DNA from: Cyprinodon diabolis
Taxonomy: Eukaryota; Chordata; Actinopteri; Cyprinodontiformes; Cyprinodontidae
Length of the DNA: 64,000 nucleotides
Direction of reading: 5' to 3'
Assembly: GCA_030533445.1 (NCBI GenBank)
Contig: CM060075.1
Location: 39,951,219-40,015,218 of the forward strand
The notes under the pieces were generated by a model. The model was given only the letters and a program-made list of their open reading frames with translations. It was not told where the DNA came from and did not search any database. Below, piece after piece: positions 11,195 through 22,899 of the stretch; the stretch's first letter is position 1; each line of letters opens with the position of its first letter. The position numbers were made by a program, and so were the translations under genes.

Positions 11195-11840
11195 TTCTTC
11201 TCATTATTATTGTATTTTATGGCGGTGGGCAAACAACTTTTTGGTTCATTATCGCTACCAACTGAAATGGAGTGTGGATCTAGATTGAACTAATTCAACA
11301 TCCAACTACACTTTACTATAAAAGCAAAGTAAAAAAGAACATCTCTTTAACAATTGTCTTTTTAAGAAATCTCAATAATAGGGAAAAACCGTCTCATTTA
11401 GATTCCAGGTCTAAAAGGTATTTTATGTTTAACTTTAATTTATTGATTTGTAATCTATTTATCAATTGATTTCCTTCATTTACATCTTTAGTGAAAAACA
11501 ATGACGTGCTGCACTGTTTCCTCATAAAAACGAAAATCATTCCTTCCCTGTGGCATGTTTCCCTATTATAAACAACATGCTATTTAAACCTGTATGGCCA
11601 AACTGTAACCTTGATATCACTATTTCCTCCTTTCTATTCTTTGCTGTAAAAAAAAAAAAAAAATGTACTGCCACCTTATGGAAACAAACAACAAATCTTC
11701 CTTTTCCCTACATTCTTTTCCAACTGTGTCACAATGTCTACAAACATCATCCGCCCAGCAAAACCCAGTCTAATCTTAAATTTCCTTTGAATTTCATATG
11801 TACCTGCACCAAATAAAAACCCATTGTATTTTTTCTAGTG
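11195..11840 (-). mobile_element. I/Nimb-like LINE, third 3' fragment
   Basis: The 3' signature (TTATGGCGGTGGGCAAAC at about 11216, CTACCAACTG at about 11252) repeats that of the two neighbours. A weak remnant of the C-terminal region follows near 11500-11560. The three pieces share orientation, so they are separate insertions of one family or one array broken by deletions. Confidence 0.55.
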
Positions 11841-12821
11841 TATTACACCCACCAGTGAGATGTTTCACCGTCTTTAAATGGGTGTATTTTCTTCTCTTCC
11901 CTCCTATTCATTCCTCTGTTTCTTTTACTGTCGCATACTTTTTGTATTCTATATAATTTTCTTCTTTTTACCTCACTATCCCTCGTCTTCCTCACCTTTT
12001 TACCTTCTTTCAGCATAATACTCTTGCCCTCAGATTTTGATAGTAATATCTTTTTATTCATTAGTTGATTTAAGACTATTTCATCTTGACAGGATGTCCA
12101 GAGGAGAACACGCAGCTTTGGTGAATGACAGCTGGGGGACTTCTGCAGCCCCCCCTTTTCAGTCAAAGCAGTCAGAAGCAAGTCACATGGAAGCCACCAG
12201 AGGTGTGAAAACCTACGGCCCTCTCTGTGAGGACAGAACAAAACCACAGAGCACATAGGATTCTTCCTCTTATGCCTCCTGCTCCCTTTGGCTCCTGCTC
12301 TCCTTGCATCCTCTTCCTTGCACAGGGAGCTGGGGTCCGCCTCAGCTGGTTCTCCACCACAGTGGAGATGCGGGCCCCAGGGGAACCATCAAGGATAAGT
12401 CAGAACCTTTCAGAACCAAATTGCTGCAAAACAGACCTTTTGCAACACATTTCTCTTGAGTTTCAGAACTTATAGAGCCAGACTGGATGAGAGAAGGACT
12501 GCTTTGACAAAGAACCCCTGCTGTGTGTCACTGAGACGAAGAACACCTGCTGTGCCCTGACTGCAGAGCAGCAAATGGATGAAACTCAAGCTTTCTAACT
12601 GGACATGGAAAAAGGTTTGCAGGTCTGGCATGATTAGGGACAGAACAAACAATATGTCTTTTGATGATGCTAATCATATCACGTGTTTACTGCTGAGTAA
12701 AGACAACGCTAATTGACGCTAAAGAATGAACTGCATGCTACGCTAGGCTACAGGAATATGTGTTGAGTTGTTGCTGTAGCTTGGACAAGCTTTATTCAAT
12801 CAGGGTTTAAACACTGATATA
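11841..12821. other. No gene recognised
   Basis: Between the LINE relics and the pogo-like element I see no firm exon. The minus frame 11843-12256 is lysine- and arginine-rich and probably non-coding or LINE-derived. The stretch 12090-12600 is GC-richer and looks like an unidentified repeat. Confidence 0.35.
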
Positions 12822-12937
12822 CCGTATTTTCACGACTATAAGGCGCATATAAACGTCTTTTTTTCCCTCAAAATGTGCGGCGCGCCCTATAGTGCGGTGC
12901 GCCCTATGTGTGTTGTTACTGCGGACGTTGTTGAGAC

Positions 12938-14002
12938 CAGTGTTGTGCCTGAACGCGTTCATTGAACGAAAGTTCATGAACTCGTTCATATTTTGGGCAG
13001 CGTGAACTGAACGTACTGTATGACTTCCTGATGAGCGTTATTGTGAACTCGTTCATTCTGGTGTCTGTGAACGGCCCGCTCTCTCAGTTCAACTTCGTTC
13101 AATAGGTTGCCAGATTTCTATAGAGCCCTCCAGGCGAAACCCTGGCTAAATCACACCGTAAACAGGCCTTAATATGTAGCGGGAAAAACACCCAATCTGG
13201 CAACACCAGCTACCAGTGTCGTAGCCTACAGCCGCGTGCGTCATCAAAACAAAAAGCAGCGTGGAAGCCACAGCAGCATGGAGGCGACCGTGGAGGCGAC
13301 AAAGCAGCAGTATGATCACTTAAAACAGTTTTATGACCAGGTGGTCGGTGAGGATGATGGCAACAATCTTACATTTCTCTGCAAACTTTGCCCGCCGGCT
13401 TTCAGTAAAAAAATCCGCACTTAAACCTGCCTGGTATAATTTTCCAGTATTCCTTTTTAGTATGTATTGAAATGGAATTTCAAATGGAAAAAATTATTAA
13501 AATTAAAAAAACATTTGCACCTTAAAGACTACTTTCCTGTTTTTCTTTTAATAATTCCTCATAAAATAGACCATTCAAGCAGCACGTTTTTCCTGGTGTT
13601 TTTGAGAATATACTGTAGGGGTGAAAGCTGCAGCTGCTACTAGTGTGAAGTGAATGGACAGCAACAAAGCATTGAAGCAACAATGGGGAAATGCTGTCCC
13701 CTCAATGCTAATGTAAACCCTGGTTGGATAAGGATTCAAAACTGGATATGAAGATGAAATCTGATGCACAGTTTCAGTGTTACAACTGATAAAATAATTG
13801 CTGTCTGTGGTTCTACAGTAGGCTATGGTGTAATTGAGCAATATATGAAAAAAAAAAAGAACTATGAACTAGTTCATTTTTTGGAACTGTGAACTTAGTT
13901 CAAAATTTTGAATTATCAACTATGAACTGAACTAGTTCATTTTAAAATGTGTGAACTGAACTTTGAACTAGTTCACGTAGAAAGAGAACTTTCCCAACAC
14001 TG
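12938..14002 (+). mobile_element. hAT element nested in the pogo-like element
   Basis: The ends are CAGTGTTGTGCC (12938) and the inverse of CAGTGTTGGGAAAG (ending 14002). They are flanked by near-identical 8-mers GTTGAGAC (12930-12937) and GTTTAGAC (14003-14010). Subterminal regions are packed with GAACTAGTTC/GAACGAACTC-type words that could serve as transposase sites. A short BED-like frame (13236-13424, residues LTFLCKLCPPAF) is all that is left of its gene. Confidence 0.75.
13236..13424 (+). pseudogene. hAT BED-finger remnant
   Basis: The frame gives 62 residues, ending soon after a C-X2-C pair (FLCKLCPP) that resembles the first half of a BED zinc finger. The acidic lead-in VVGEDDGNNLT is typical of fish hAT proteins. 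The histidine half and the catalytic domain are missing. It is not a host gene. Confidence 0.5.
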
Positions 14003-14048
14003 GTTTAGACCACCATGAGAACGTTAAAGGGGGAAGTGTGGGCGTGGA

Positions 14049-14279
14049 TTGTGTATAAAAGAACAGGTATGTGCTTTATGCAGAACTCCTCATCTCCTCA
14101 TTGAGGAGTTGATGAAAGGGTTGCTGAGGGAGGTGTATGTAAGGAGACCAGCTGGTTTTTTCCACACATCACCATTGCTGTTAATCTGTGACTCCATGCG
14201 TGCCCATCTCACAGCCGATGTGAAAAACATGGTGAAACAAATGAACGCTGTGCTTGCATCAACCAATCAGAGAAGCTGA
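14049..14279 (+). pseudogene. Pogo-like DDE transposase fragment
   Basis: Residues LLICDSMRAHLTADVKNMVK correspond to the second catalytic-aspartate region of DDE_1 transposases (LLVxDSFxGHxT in the family). The expected proline-glycine motif and the third catalytic residue are missing: the frame stops at 14279, where the inverted-repeat arm begins. It is a remnant of the transposase of the enclosing element. Confidence 0.6.
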
Positions 14280-14280
14280 T

Positions 14281-15306
14281 CTGGGAGCTGACAGCGAGAC
14301 AGACACATCGCTGATGATACAGAGCACTGTGATCACTCCTCGTAAACAGTTTATTAACGCCTAAATTAACTTAAAATGCTGAAACCTGAACAGAATATGT
14401 TCGCTTTTATTATCCTGGTGCCTGCAGTTTAGATTATTTAGATGAAAAACACCTAACAGCCGCCGCAGTGAACCGCGAGGAGGCGACCCGGCCAGAGGCT
14501 GTTGTTGAATTAAGTTTTCAGGTGGATTTTCCCGCTTAAAAACATATTAAAACTACTTTATTCCCACTGATCACAGCAAATATAGCTGCAAGGCAAAGAA
14601 AGGATAGGATAGCGCCGCCCAACGCGCGTCAGACACACTTTAGCACCGCGCAGCCAGAGCAGCAAAGCTGCTTCAGCCGTGCGTCAGAACTAAACTGGTA
14701 CAATTTAAACTGCAGGCACCTGGATAATAAAAGCAAACATATTCTGCCGGCAGATTTCTGCATTTTAAGTTAATTTATGCGTCAATAAACTGTTTCAGAG
14801 GAGTGATCACAGCGCTCTGTGTCATCAGCGATGTGTCTGTCTCACGGCCAGCTCCCAGGTTTGATTAATACTTTGTAATAAATACACCTTGCAGCTATAT
14901 TTGCTGTGATCAGTGGGAATAAAGTAGTTTTAATATGTTTTTAAGTGAGAAAGTCCACCTGAAAACTTAATCATTGAAGTCAGTTCATCCAGATTATCAT
15001 CCTGCCTTCTAATACTATTTCTGTCGGAGGCGCTCAGACCCCCACATACCAGCGGTGCGCCGACAGTAGGAATCCCATTCAACAGCAGCCTCTGGCCGGG
15101 TCGCCTCCTCGAGGTTCACCGCAGCAGGTGGTAGGTGTTTTTCATCTAAATAATCTAAACTGCAGGCACCAGGATAATAAAAGCGAACATATTCTGTTGG
15201 CAGGTTTCAGGATTTTAAGTTAATTTATGCGTCAATAAACTTTTCAGAGGAGCGATCACAGCGCTCTGTGTCATCAGCGATGTGTCTGTCTCACGGCCAG
15301 CTCCCA
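14281..15306. repeat. Large imperfect inverted repeat
   Basis: The left arm, about 14281-14594, is repeated in inverse orientation at about 14888-15306 with small indels. An extra copy of the outer part of the right arm lies at about 14699-14865. Shared words include CACATCGCTGATGA/TCATCAGCGATGTG and ACTGATCACAGCAAATATAG. The arms lie inside the pogo-like element. Confidence 0.75.
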
Positions 15307-15548
15307 GGTTTGATTAATACTTTCTAATAAATACATGAATAAAGCACAAACATACTCAGTTTTGCTCCCACTCTGTTTTTAAATATGCAGTAGAGGTATT
15401 TAAACGTAGTAGAGGACATGTACCTGTATATAAAACCCTCGCCCTATAGTCCGGTGTGCCTTATGTGTGTGTTAAATACAGAAATGGCACACATAACTGA
15501 GACTGCGCCTTTTAGTACGGTGCGCCTTATGGTCGTGAAAATAAGGTA

Positions 15549-17857
15549 ACATTAGTGTTCATATGTTCCGGATATGCTCATGTCTATTCGCTGCTAGCTA
15601 TTTCATAGAGGGTAAAGAATCATTAAACTAAAGTTTATTGGTTCCTGATTAAGGAAATTATTTAATAAAACATTATTTGGCCAAATAATGTTTTATTCAC
15701 CTCATGGATTTGCATTGTGAATTGGTCTGAAAACACTCCAATTTCTTTAAAATTAGTGAAAAGCTAATTTGATCATATCCCAAATTCTTTAAGATATCTT
15801 TGTACATAATAGTTTAGTTGAGTTTTACTAGTCTTAGTTGAAGGTGTTAAACTGGAATATGTTTGACTTGGAGCTGAATGATTTTTGTTTACAAACTCTT
15901 ACATTTTGAACAGAAGTTGTGGTGAATTTATTCCATGTATGTGAAGAAATAACTGTTTGACCATGATTAGTGCTCGAATCACTCTTTCATCTATTGTTCT
16001 AACACACAGCTAGTAGGGCTGTGTCATGAACAGTATATAACAGCTGAAATAATATCTGATTAAATAAGATATTTAACCACCCCTACGGGAGAGGGCAATA
16101 ACCATAGTAAAGTATCAGAGATATAAACTCCCAGCTGGCTGGGAATAGAATTGAACATAAAATCATAACAGATGGAACAAAATCGTTGTAGAGAAAATCC
16201 TCAATACTTCAGGATCTTGATGCTGTATCTCCAGATATCGTCTATTTGCCACATTCTAAATCTCCTGAAATCTTTAATGTTTGCTTTATAGTTCTTAAAA
16301 CGCAGCTCTTCCTTCCACTGTTTTCCATCAACATGCATTGAAGCAGCGCTGTGTGCAGTCAACTTCCCACCACAGAAAGAGTCAGACACAAATTATTACC
16401 CAACGATCTTTCAATTTATTCATATAAAAGAAAGTATTGAGTTTGTGTAAATAAATTATTGAAATGAAGTTTTTTTTACCGCAACACTTTGTCTCATGAC
16501 ATTTCTGCTTTGTCATTGTTTATTAAGTTTAAACATTTCTGAAAAAAACCCAGAAACACTAAAACCAGGAGAGGTAGATAAAATACAGACATGATTCATT
16601 TATAGAAAGTTAATGAAACAGTGATAAAACACAACAACATGGATCCAGCCAATGGAGAGGAACTGGGTGCGTTCCCTAACAGTCAGCTGGTTGATCACCC
16701 AGCCAGGAGTGATAAAACAATGGGAGGAGATTTTCCTCTTAGTTTACTCAGAAAACAGAGTTTTTTTCCCCCCACATCAGACATGTTTAACAATGAAATA
16801 TGAACATCTGAGGAGGATCTGATGAGTCATTGTGCTTAATGGAAATCTATATTTCTCTACTGACACATAAACGCCTCACTGGGAAAAATATTTCCACCCA
16901 ACTTACAGGGAGGAATGATCTGAAGTTAATGTTAAATATTCACCTGTTCAGTTTGAACAACAAACACTCTCAGACATTATAGAGCTTTGAACATTTGCTA
17001 CAATGTCATAAAATGCTTAGAAAAAATAAGTACCGTAATAAGAAAAATCAGTAATTAAGCATCTATTATTCCTAGAAAACATGTGAAAACTAAACAAGTG
17101 GTTTAAGTTGTGAGGATTGTTCTTTTATGTGTCGTATCTTTTCCTAATAATTTCCATAAACCTTCTCTGGTCTTTCTAAATACTCAACATCATTTTTGTA
17201 TTTTTAAATACAAGCTTAGCTTATTCTATTTAATGTTTTAAAAGTCATTCTATATCAGATGACTTTTTATTTTCCAGTTCTACCAGCATCCCTCCCTGTT
17301 CAAGTATCAAATATTAATAAATAAAATAATAAGAAACTATTAGTTTATAACTAAATGTAATCCTATCGTAGCATCAGAGCAGCGTCTGATCTACAGACCT
17401 GCTCCTCTAAAGGTTTCAGGCGCCTTAATGTCGAGTCTAAAACACCATCCTGGTTCTAAACAGGAAGTTTAAAACACTGAGTGGAAAAACCTTAAAGATA
17501 AACATGATTCCAGATCAGATTAGAGGATAAATAAACCGTTCTGACGAACAGTACGAAGGCTGAGTCCATCCAGAACAGGAGCTTCAGCTTCTAAAGTCCT
17601 CCAGCAGTTTGTGCTCCAAGCAGACTCCATGAGGCATGAAGGAGAAATCAGCTCAGGTTTTCCTCCCAGAAATAAAGAACCATGAACTCTCTGGTCTAGC
17701 TCTTCCTGAGGCTGAACAGAACCTGAGGAGCTACCAGAAGATCTCTGAGTCTTCTGCTCCATTCTAGTTTCCTCTCTGAAGGTCCGGGACTGCAGTCAGA
17801 GGAAGATCCAGGAGGAGAACAAAGAGAACCAGTCAGAACCTGAACTTAGATCCCAGT
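15549..17857. other. No exon supported; 3' flank of gene A
   Basis: AT-rich sequence lies downstream of the minus-strand gene A. It contains a 34-bp perfect palindrome at 15664-15697. The minus frame 17520-17762 (serine- and glutamine-rich, no domain) lies just past gene A's predicted stop and is probably its 3' UTR or an alternative last exon entered at an acceptor near 17807. Other open frames here are short and unconvincing. Confidence 0.4.
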
Positions 17858-19605
17858 TTAAGAACAGATGAGCATCTGCAGAGCAGACTGACCAGAATCA
17901 GACCGAGGAAGAGGATGAAGATCTTCTCCAGGAGGGTTAAGCTGCTGGTTTGAATCCCTCTCTGCAGAGTTCCTGTCTGCATGAACACAGGTCTGCTGCA
18001 GAGGACAGAACCTGGAGGAAGAATTAGATCAATTAAACATGTGATGGAGAGAAACTAAAGAACAGCAGGAAGTTCTGATCATTTCTGACTTACTTGTTGT
18101 TTTTAGGGAAATTTCTAAAGTGACACAGGAAACCAACCAAGAAGAAGAAGAAGAAGAAAACAGCAGCAGGTAGACAGAGCAGCAGCCTGGAGCGCCGACC
18201 TGAAATTAAAGAAATAATGAAGACCTAATCAGAACCATTGGGTTTATAAAGGAGGCTGAGATGGTTCTGGTTGGACCTGCAGACTCACCGGTTCTGATGG
18301 TCTCTTCTTCTGGGGTTGGACTGGTTCTCTGAGGAACCGTCTCTGTTGTCGTCATTTTAACAAAGTCTGGGTCTGAAACATCAACAGGATCCATTAGATT
18401 CTCCAGAATCAAATAAAGCAACCAGAACCTGCAGTTTGGAGCAGTTTCCTCACCAACGACCAGCAGAACCTCTGCTTCTATGCTCAGGTTTGGAATGAAA
18501 CATCTAAACCTCCCGTTATCCTCCAAGCTAACGTTGTGGATCCTCAGAGACACGTCTCCATGTCTCAGTCCTTCTGACAGAGACGTCCTCTGGATGTACG
18601 TCTCCATCATCATGTCTCTGTCCATCTTCCTGAACCGGTGCACGTACACGTACTCCACACGCTTCTGTGGGCCTGAGGTCTTCAGGTCCGGTCTGGACCA
18701 CTCCACAGTCTTCTCCCGGGCGTTCCAGTCAGGATCCACCCGACATGGAAGGATGACATCATCTCCAGGAGCCACTATGATTGGTTCAGGTGAACCAATC
18801 AGCTGATAGTTACCTGGAAACAGGTTAGATTTAGACTTTTTCATGTCTCTGATGGTTCTATCTGTAACACATCCTCCCTCCTGAGCTGTGGATCTCTGCA
18901 GCTCCTCCAGAGTCACTCTGCACCTCCTCTCTCCTTGTTCAGATAATAGAATAATCAGAGCTCTAGGTGACCTTCAAAGATCTGAACTGTTTCAGAACCT
19001 TCATTACCTGCCGTGATGTAATAAGATCATTTTTGAGCATGTCACAGAGATGACTCACTAATTAAATTCAATAATATTTTATGAATCCAAAATGGAAATT
19101 CAATTATGATAATATTCATAATAACAATTGAATATTCTCTCCATGTTTAATGTGAACAATGGGAGGTGAGATGAAGCAGCAAAAAGTAATATAATTGAAG
19201 TAAATTTTATTAAGAATACTCAAGTATAAGTATAAGTTTAGAAAGTATACCGAACAATGTACTTTCAGTGTAACTGAAGTATTACTAATGTAGGCTAATG
19301 CTTCTTCGAACTAAATCAGGACATTTTTATGTTTACTAAAGTATACTTAAAGTATACTATTACTATTGTTAAGTATATGAAATATAGTTTAGAATAAGGA
19401 AACTCTAAGTGCACTGCCTGGTTTTAAGTATGAAATTAGTGCACTTTTAGTATACTTGAATATACTACTTTTTGCTAAGCAGCAGAGTGAAGTGAAGCAG
19501 AGGTTTACCTTGAACCTGAGTCCAGGACAGGTAGAGGCAGAAGGTGGAGGTCCAGAAGGGAAATCTGAGCAGAGACTCCATCAGATCCAGAGTAAGTCCC
19601 AACAT
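17858..19605 (-). CDS. Butyrophilin/MOG-like V-set membrane protein (gene A)
   Basis: Five minus-strand exons join in phase: leader 19509-19605 (ATG at 19605; a second in-frame Met lies 8 codons in), V-set 18454-18813, stalk 18289-18372, transmembrane 18094-18199 and tail 17858-18011 with TAA at 17860-17858. Junctions are phase 1, 1, 1 and 2, all GT-AG. The V domain starts NYQLIGSPEPI and has the disulfide cysteines in ILPCRV and FRCFIP, the VEWSRPDL core and a LEDNGRF turn, as in fish butyrophilin/MOG/B7-like proteins. The membrane segment has a run of six phenylalanines. The product should be a type I surface protein of about 235 residues, acting by family analogy in immune cell contact. 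There is no IgC or B30.2 domain. The tail frame is the least certain part, since a GTCAGT donor near 17884 could splice it elsewhere. Confidence 0.75.
19180..19474. mobile_element. MITE in first intron of gene A
   Basis: The ends CAAAAAGTAATAT (19180) and the inverse ATACTACTTTTTG (about 19463-19474) form a terminal inverted repeat. The inside is full of AGTATACTT words, as in small fish elements of this type. Flanking AAGCAG occurs on both sides. It splits the leader exon from the V exon by about 300 bp of extra sequence. Confidence 0.6.
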
Positions 19606-19715
19606 GTTCTGCTCCTTGTGCTCTGCGTCTACTGTTGCTACTCTTTACTCTGTCACTGCATATAAATGTTGAACGCTGGGCGGAGTCTCTGTTGCCTGGC
19701 AACCAATAAACAGGT

Positions 19716-20159
19716 TCAACAACTTTCGCTGCCTTTGATTCTGTAGCAGCAGGATTCAAAGTGCTCTAAACTGCTCTTTAGAGCCTCTCTGCGGTGTTCC
19801 TCATCCATCCATGCTGGCTTCTGGATCTTCTCCCCCAGTTTCTCTCTCTCCTCCTCGGAGCCTGGAACTCTCTGCAGCGGCCATCCTTTAAAGCATTGAC
19901 CTCTGCGGTTCCTGTTTCTCCTCTCGCTAGGAAATGTCCTCATGTCCATCAGAAATATAAAGGAGTGTTGGTAGATGGCTTTCATTCCAGTCTGTTTAAA
20001 TTTAACGGCACAAAAACAGCTCGGAAACAAACCAGGTGACGACCGGAGATTTGTACAACAGAAGTGCGCATGCGTGATCCCCCCTCCAAAACACAGGTTG
20101 CTAAGCAACTGGTTTGTTTGATTTCCTACACGTCGTGGAACGTTTCCAGATGTAAACAA
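19716..20159 (-). other. Unrecognised minus-strand open frame, CpG-containing
   Basis: The frame of 147 codons is open on the minus strand just upstream of gene A. Its second half (REKLGEKIQKPAWMDEEHRR) is charged and looks helical and protein-like. Its first half overlaps a CpG-containing stretch (about 20040-20200) that could be a promoter. I recognise no domain. It may be a 5' exon, a retrocopy remnant or chance. Confidence 0.25.
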
Positions 20160-20259
20160 AACAAAAAACTACAACACACCGCTCGCGCTGGGAGAGGCCG
20201 AACTGTAAATGACGCCAACCGTAGGAAATCTGACACCTATCATTTTCAGACACAATAGA

Positions 20260-20605
20260 AAAATCATGATATTACCAAATCATGATATTACCAAAACAAA
20301 AAATAAATGTATTTATGTAACATGGTTTCAGGAAAAGTACAAAAAAATATTTAGAATGTATTTCATGAAGTGCTTTTGTAGTATAAATCATGTTCTGATA
20401 TATACTACTGTTTTACTACTGATTTCTATTTTACAAATTATTCCAGGTGTTGATTCTCCTCTTTCCTATAGTGGGAACCACATCATCTAATTAATATGTT
20501 AATTAGATTATGATGTAATCTAGCAGTTTCCTGTTACTTTTAGGTTAGATCATAACTGCACTATTTGTTGTCCCACAGAGCGTGTTTAAAGATGGCTACC
20601 TTAAG
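20260..20605. other. No gene seen
   Basis: AT-rich spacer with a small direct repeat (AATCATGATATTACCAAA twice near 20262-20295) and an ATTAATATGTTAATTAGATTATGATGT-like low-complexity patch near 20490. Confidence 0.35.
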
Positions 20606-20609
20606 AGCC

Positions 20610-20985
20610 TGCAGGACATATCCTTGTATAAGGATGGATTAATCATATCTCACATGGAGGTGGAAATCAGAGAGAATACTCCCTTAAATAATTTGGATGG
20701 AATTGGATCTAACAGGAGTATACAGTTGAGATGTAGATAATAATGTGATAATGGAGAAAGCTCAGCTGGATACAAACAGTCCAAACAGTATAGTATGTTT
20801 ATTCATTTTGCCTCAAAGGCTGTCTTAAATCCCATAAAGCCATTACTACTGAGAGCTGGGGGGATGAAAGACCCAACAGAGCTATGGCTTTGGCTGAGTT
20901 TGGGAAATGTATTATGAAGAAATAAGGATTATTCTTATTCTCCTCTATTAATGAAGAAAAAAAAAAACATACTGCTCTTGTTTTG
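20610..20985 (-). mobile_element. L2 LINE fragment, decayed
   Basis: The sequence parallels 31500-31925 of the large L2 element, with shared words GATTAATCA, AACTGGATCTAAC (as ATTGGATCTAAC) and TTATTCTTATTCTCCTCTATTAATGA. It has many differences and gaps. It lies in the same orientation and is an old, internal fragment. Confidence 0.75.
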
Positions 20986-20989
20986 TAAG

Positions 20990-22450
20990 ATTTTTTTTTT
21001 AACAGTAGACAAATTTAGGATTCCTCTAGATGTGTAGAGTGCAATTTTCTCTCCATTTTTCTAAGATTGTTCTTTGCAGCTCTAAATTAAACATGGAAGC
21101 TAACTTTCTATAAAAAAATCCTTAACATTCAGGACAAAACAAGGAGGATGTAACCCTGTCTGCAAGACTATTTATTTTACTATTTATAAATGGGTTAAAA
21201 CATGAGGCAGCTGCATCTTTCTGCTGTTAAAAATGTATAAATTATTTTTCTAATTTTACTGTAAGGAAACTTTGTTGATGTGAAACAAAAATCCTAAGTG
21301 ATTAAAACATTTTTAACCGAATGGAAAAACTTCCTGAAATGATATCTGGAAGATATTTCACTTTTATAGTAAGTGCAGTTAAAACCAGAATCCAGTAGAG
21401 GGCAGCATAACACAATGACCCAGTCCATTGGTTCACAGCTTCTCTGGTTCAACTATGTTGACCCTGTTTCACACAAGCAGTGACACACAGGTTGCCATGG
21501 AGATTTTTTTTCTGTCTTAAAAAACTTTTAAGATTTTAATATTTATAAGTAACTTGATTTGCTGATATAAATGAACTTCTCAATAACTCTGATAATTAAA
21601 ATGTTTCCCCAAAATAAATAGGATTTTTCTTTAAATGGGCTCTCTGACAAAACCCTTTTGCTTTAATGTAATTCTTCACACCACATTAGTTTCTGATATA
21701 ATCAAAGTGTTTTTGCATCACATTCTATACAGTGAGAGAGGTCGATGCGCTCTATGAATACCCTTCATTACTACAATTATTAATAGCAGCTGTGGTAATG
21801 ATGGGTGATTAGTTGGTTGAGCTGGACATGCTGACAACATGTGTCTTAGTCCAGGTTTCTGCTTCTATCTTTGTTTACCTTTTAAATCCCCGAGGGACAT
21901 CATCCTTTCTCCAGGTTGTTCAGCCTTTGCTGTCTGTTCTTGTTTGGTGGTCAAATGTCTAAATTATGTGGTGAGGGTGGAGATGAGTGTCAGTGATGAG
22001 TTTGGACAGAATAATGTCTGGAGTTAACACTGCTCCAATCTTACATATAATCATTTTTGCAATGTTATTCACCATCCACATACAAAAGACAACAATATGT
22101 TTGTAGTTTCACATTCAGATTGAACTTGTTAAAGAAAGAAATCCAGGGAGATTCTATAAAGCTATAAAACAGAAACTAAAAACAAAGCAGAGAATGTTAA
22201 ATAATTACTGAATAAATTTGTTGATAATCTTGTGAAACACCATGTAAAACAGAAAAGATATTTAAATGTAATGATGATGCAGCTCAATATTACATTATGT
22301 TTAATTTGGTTGTGTTTAACAAGTCCAGGAAAAGATTCTGAGCTTTCTTAAAATAATTAAAACATCCTCAGAGACAAAGATGTTTCTGTATAAACATAGA
22401 AGAGGCAATGACTGCTGCTTTCTATCTAATAAATATATCTTGGTCATGTG
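20990..22450. other. No gene seen
   Basis: AT-rich intergenic sequence. The open frame 21839-22027 has no domain and no splice context. No repeat ends were recognised. Confidence 0.35.
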
Positions 22451-22451
22451 T

Positions 22452-22897
22452 TGACAGACCGTCTGTCTGATGATGAGGACATTTACCGTCAGGTCCGAAT
22501 GATATACGCTCAGGCAAATGTCCTTGTCCGGAAGTTTGGATTCTGTTCCGACAAAGTGAAACTGAACTTGTTCAGATCATATTGCACATCACTGTATACG
22601 GCACATTTGTGGTGAAACTTTAAAAAAGCCAGTCTTCATAAGTTGAAGGTGGCTTATAATGATGCACTAAGACTTTTGTTAAATAAGCCCAGATGGACCA
22701 GTGCCAGTGAATTGTTTGTATCTGTTAGTGTCAGGACTTTTATGGCTGTTTTGAGAAAGCTTATGTATAAATTTATTTGTCTTCTAAATGAGTCTGATAA
22801 CAGAATTATTTTACTGATGACCAATGTCAAATATAGTGCAGTTAAATACTCATCTGTGCTTTGGAGACATTGGTATAATTGCCTCCTGAAGGGTTAG
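22452..22897 (+). mobile_element. Non-LTR retrotransposon RT C-terminal remnant
   Basis: Plus-strand translation gives a C-terminal LINE pattern: DEDIYRQVRMIYAQANVLVR, an FRSYC-SLYTAHLW stretch, then VAYNDALRLLLNKPRWTSAS and a final LWRHWYNCL before TAG near 22897. A stop interrupts it near 22614. This resembles the end of the reverse transcriptase polyprotein of a fish LINE family different from the L2 nearby. No endonuclease or RT core is present. Confidence 0.65.
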
Positions 22898-22899
22898 GC

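Larger units (their letters stand above)
12822..15546 (+). mobile_element. Pogo/Tigger-like DNA transposon with nested hAT element
   Basis: The ends read CCGTATTTTCACGACTATAA at 12822 and, inverted, CCTTATTTTCACGACCATAA ending at 15546. Both sit at TA dinucleotides (12820-12821 and 15547-15548), as for Tc1/mariner-pogo elements. GGCGC-rich subterminal words (about 12842-12905 and 15437-15530) also mirror each other. Inside are a short DDE-like transposase remnant (14049-14279), a nested hAT element (12938-14002) and a large inverted repeat (14281-15306). The transposase is mostly lost. Confidence 0.75.
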
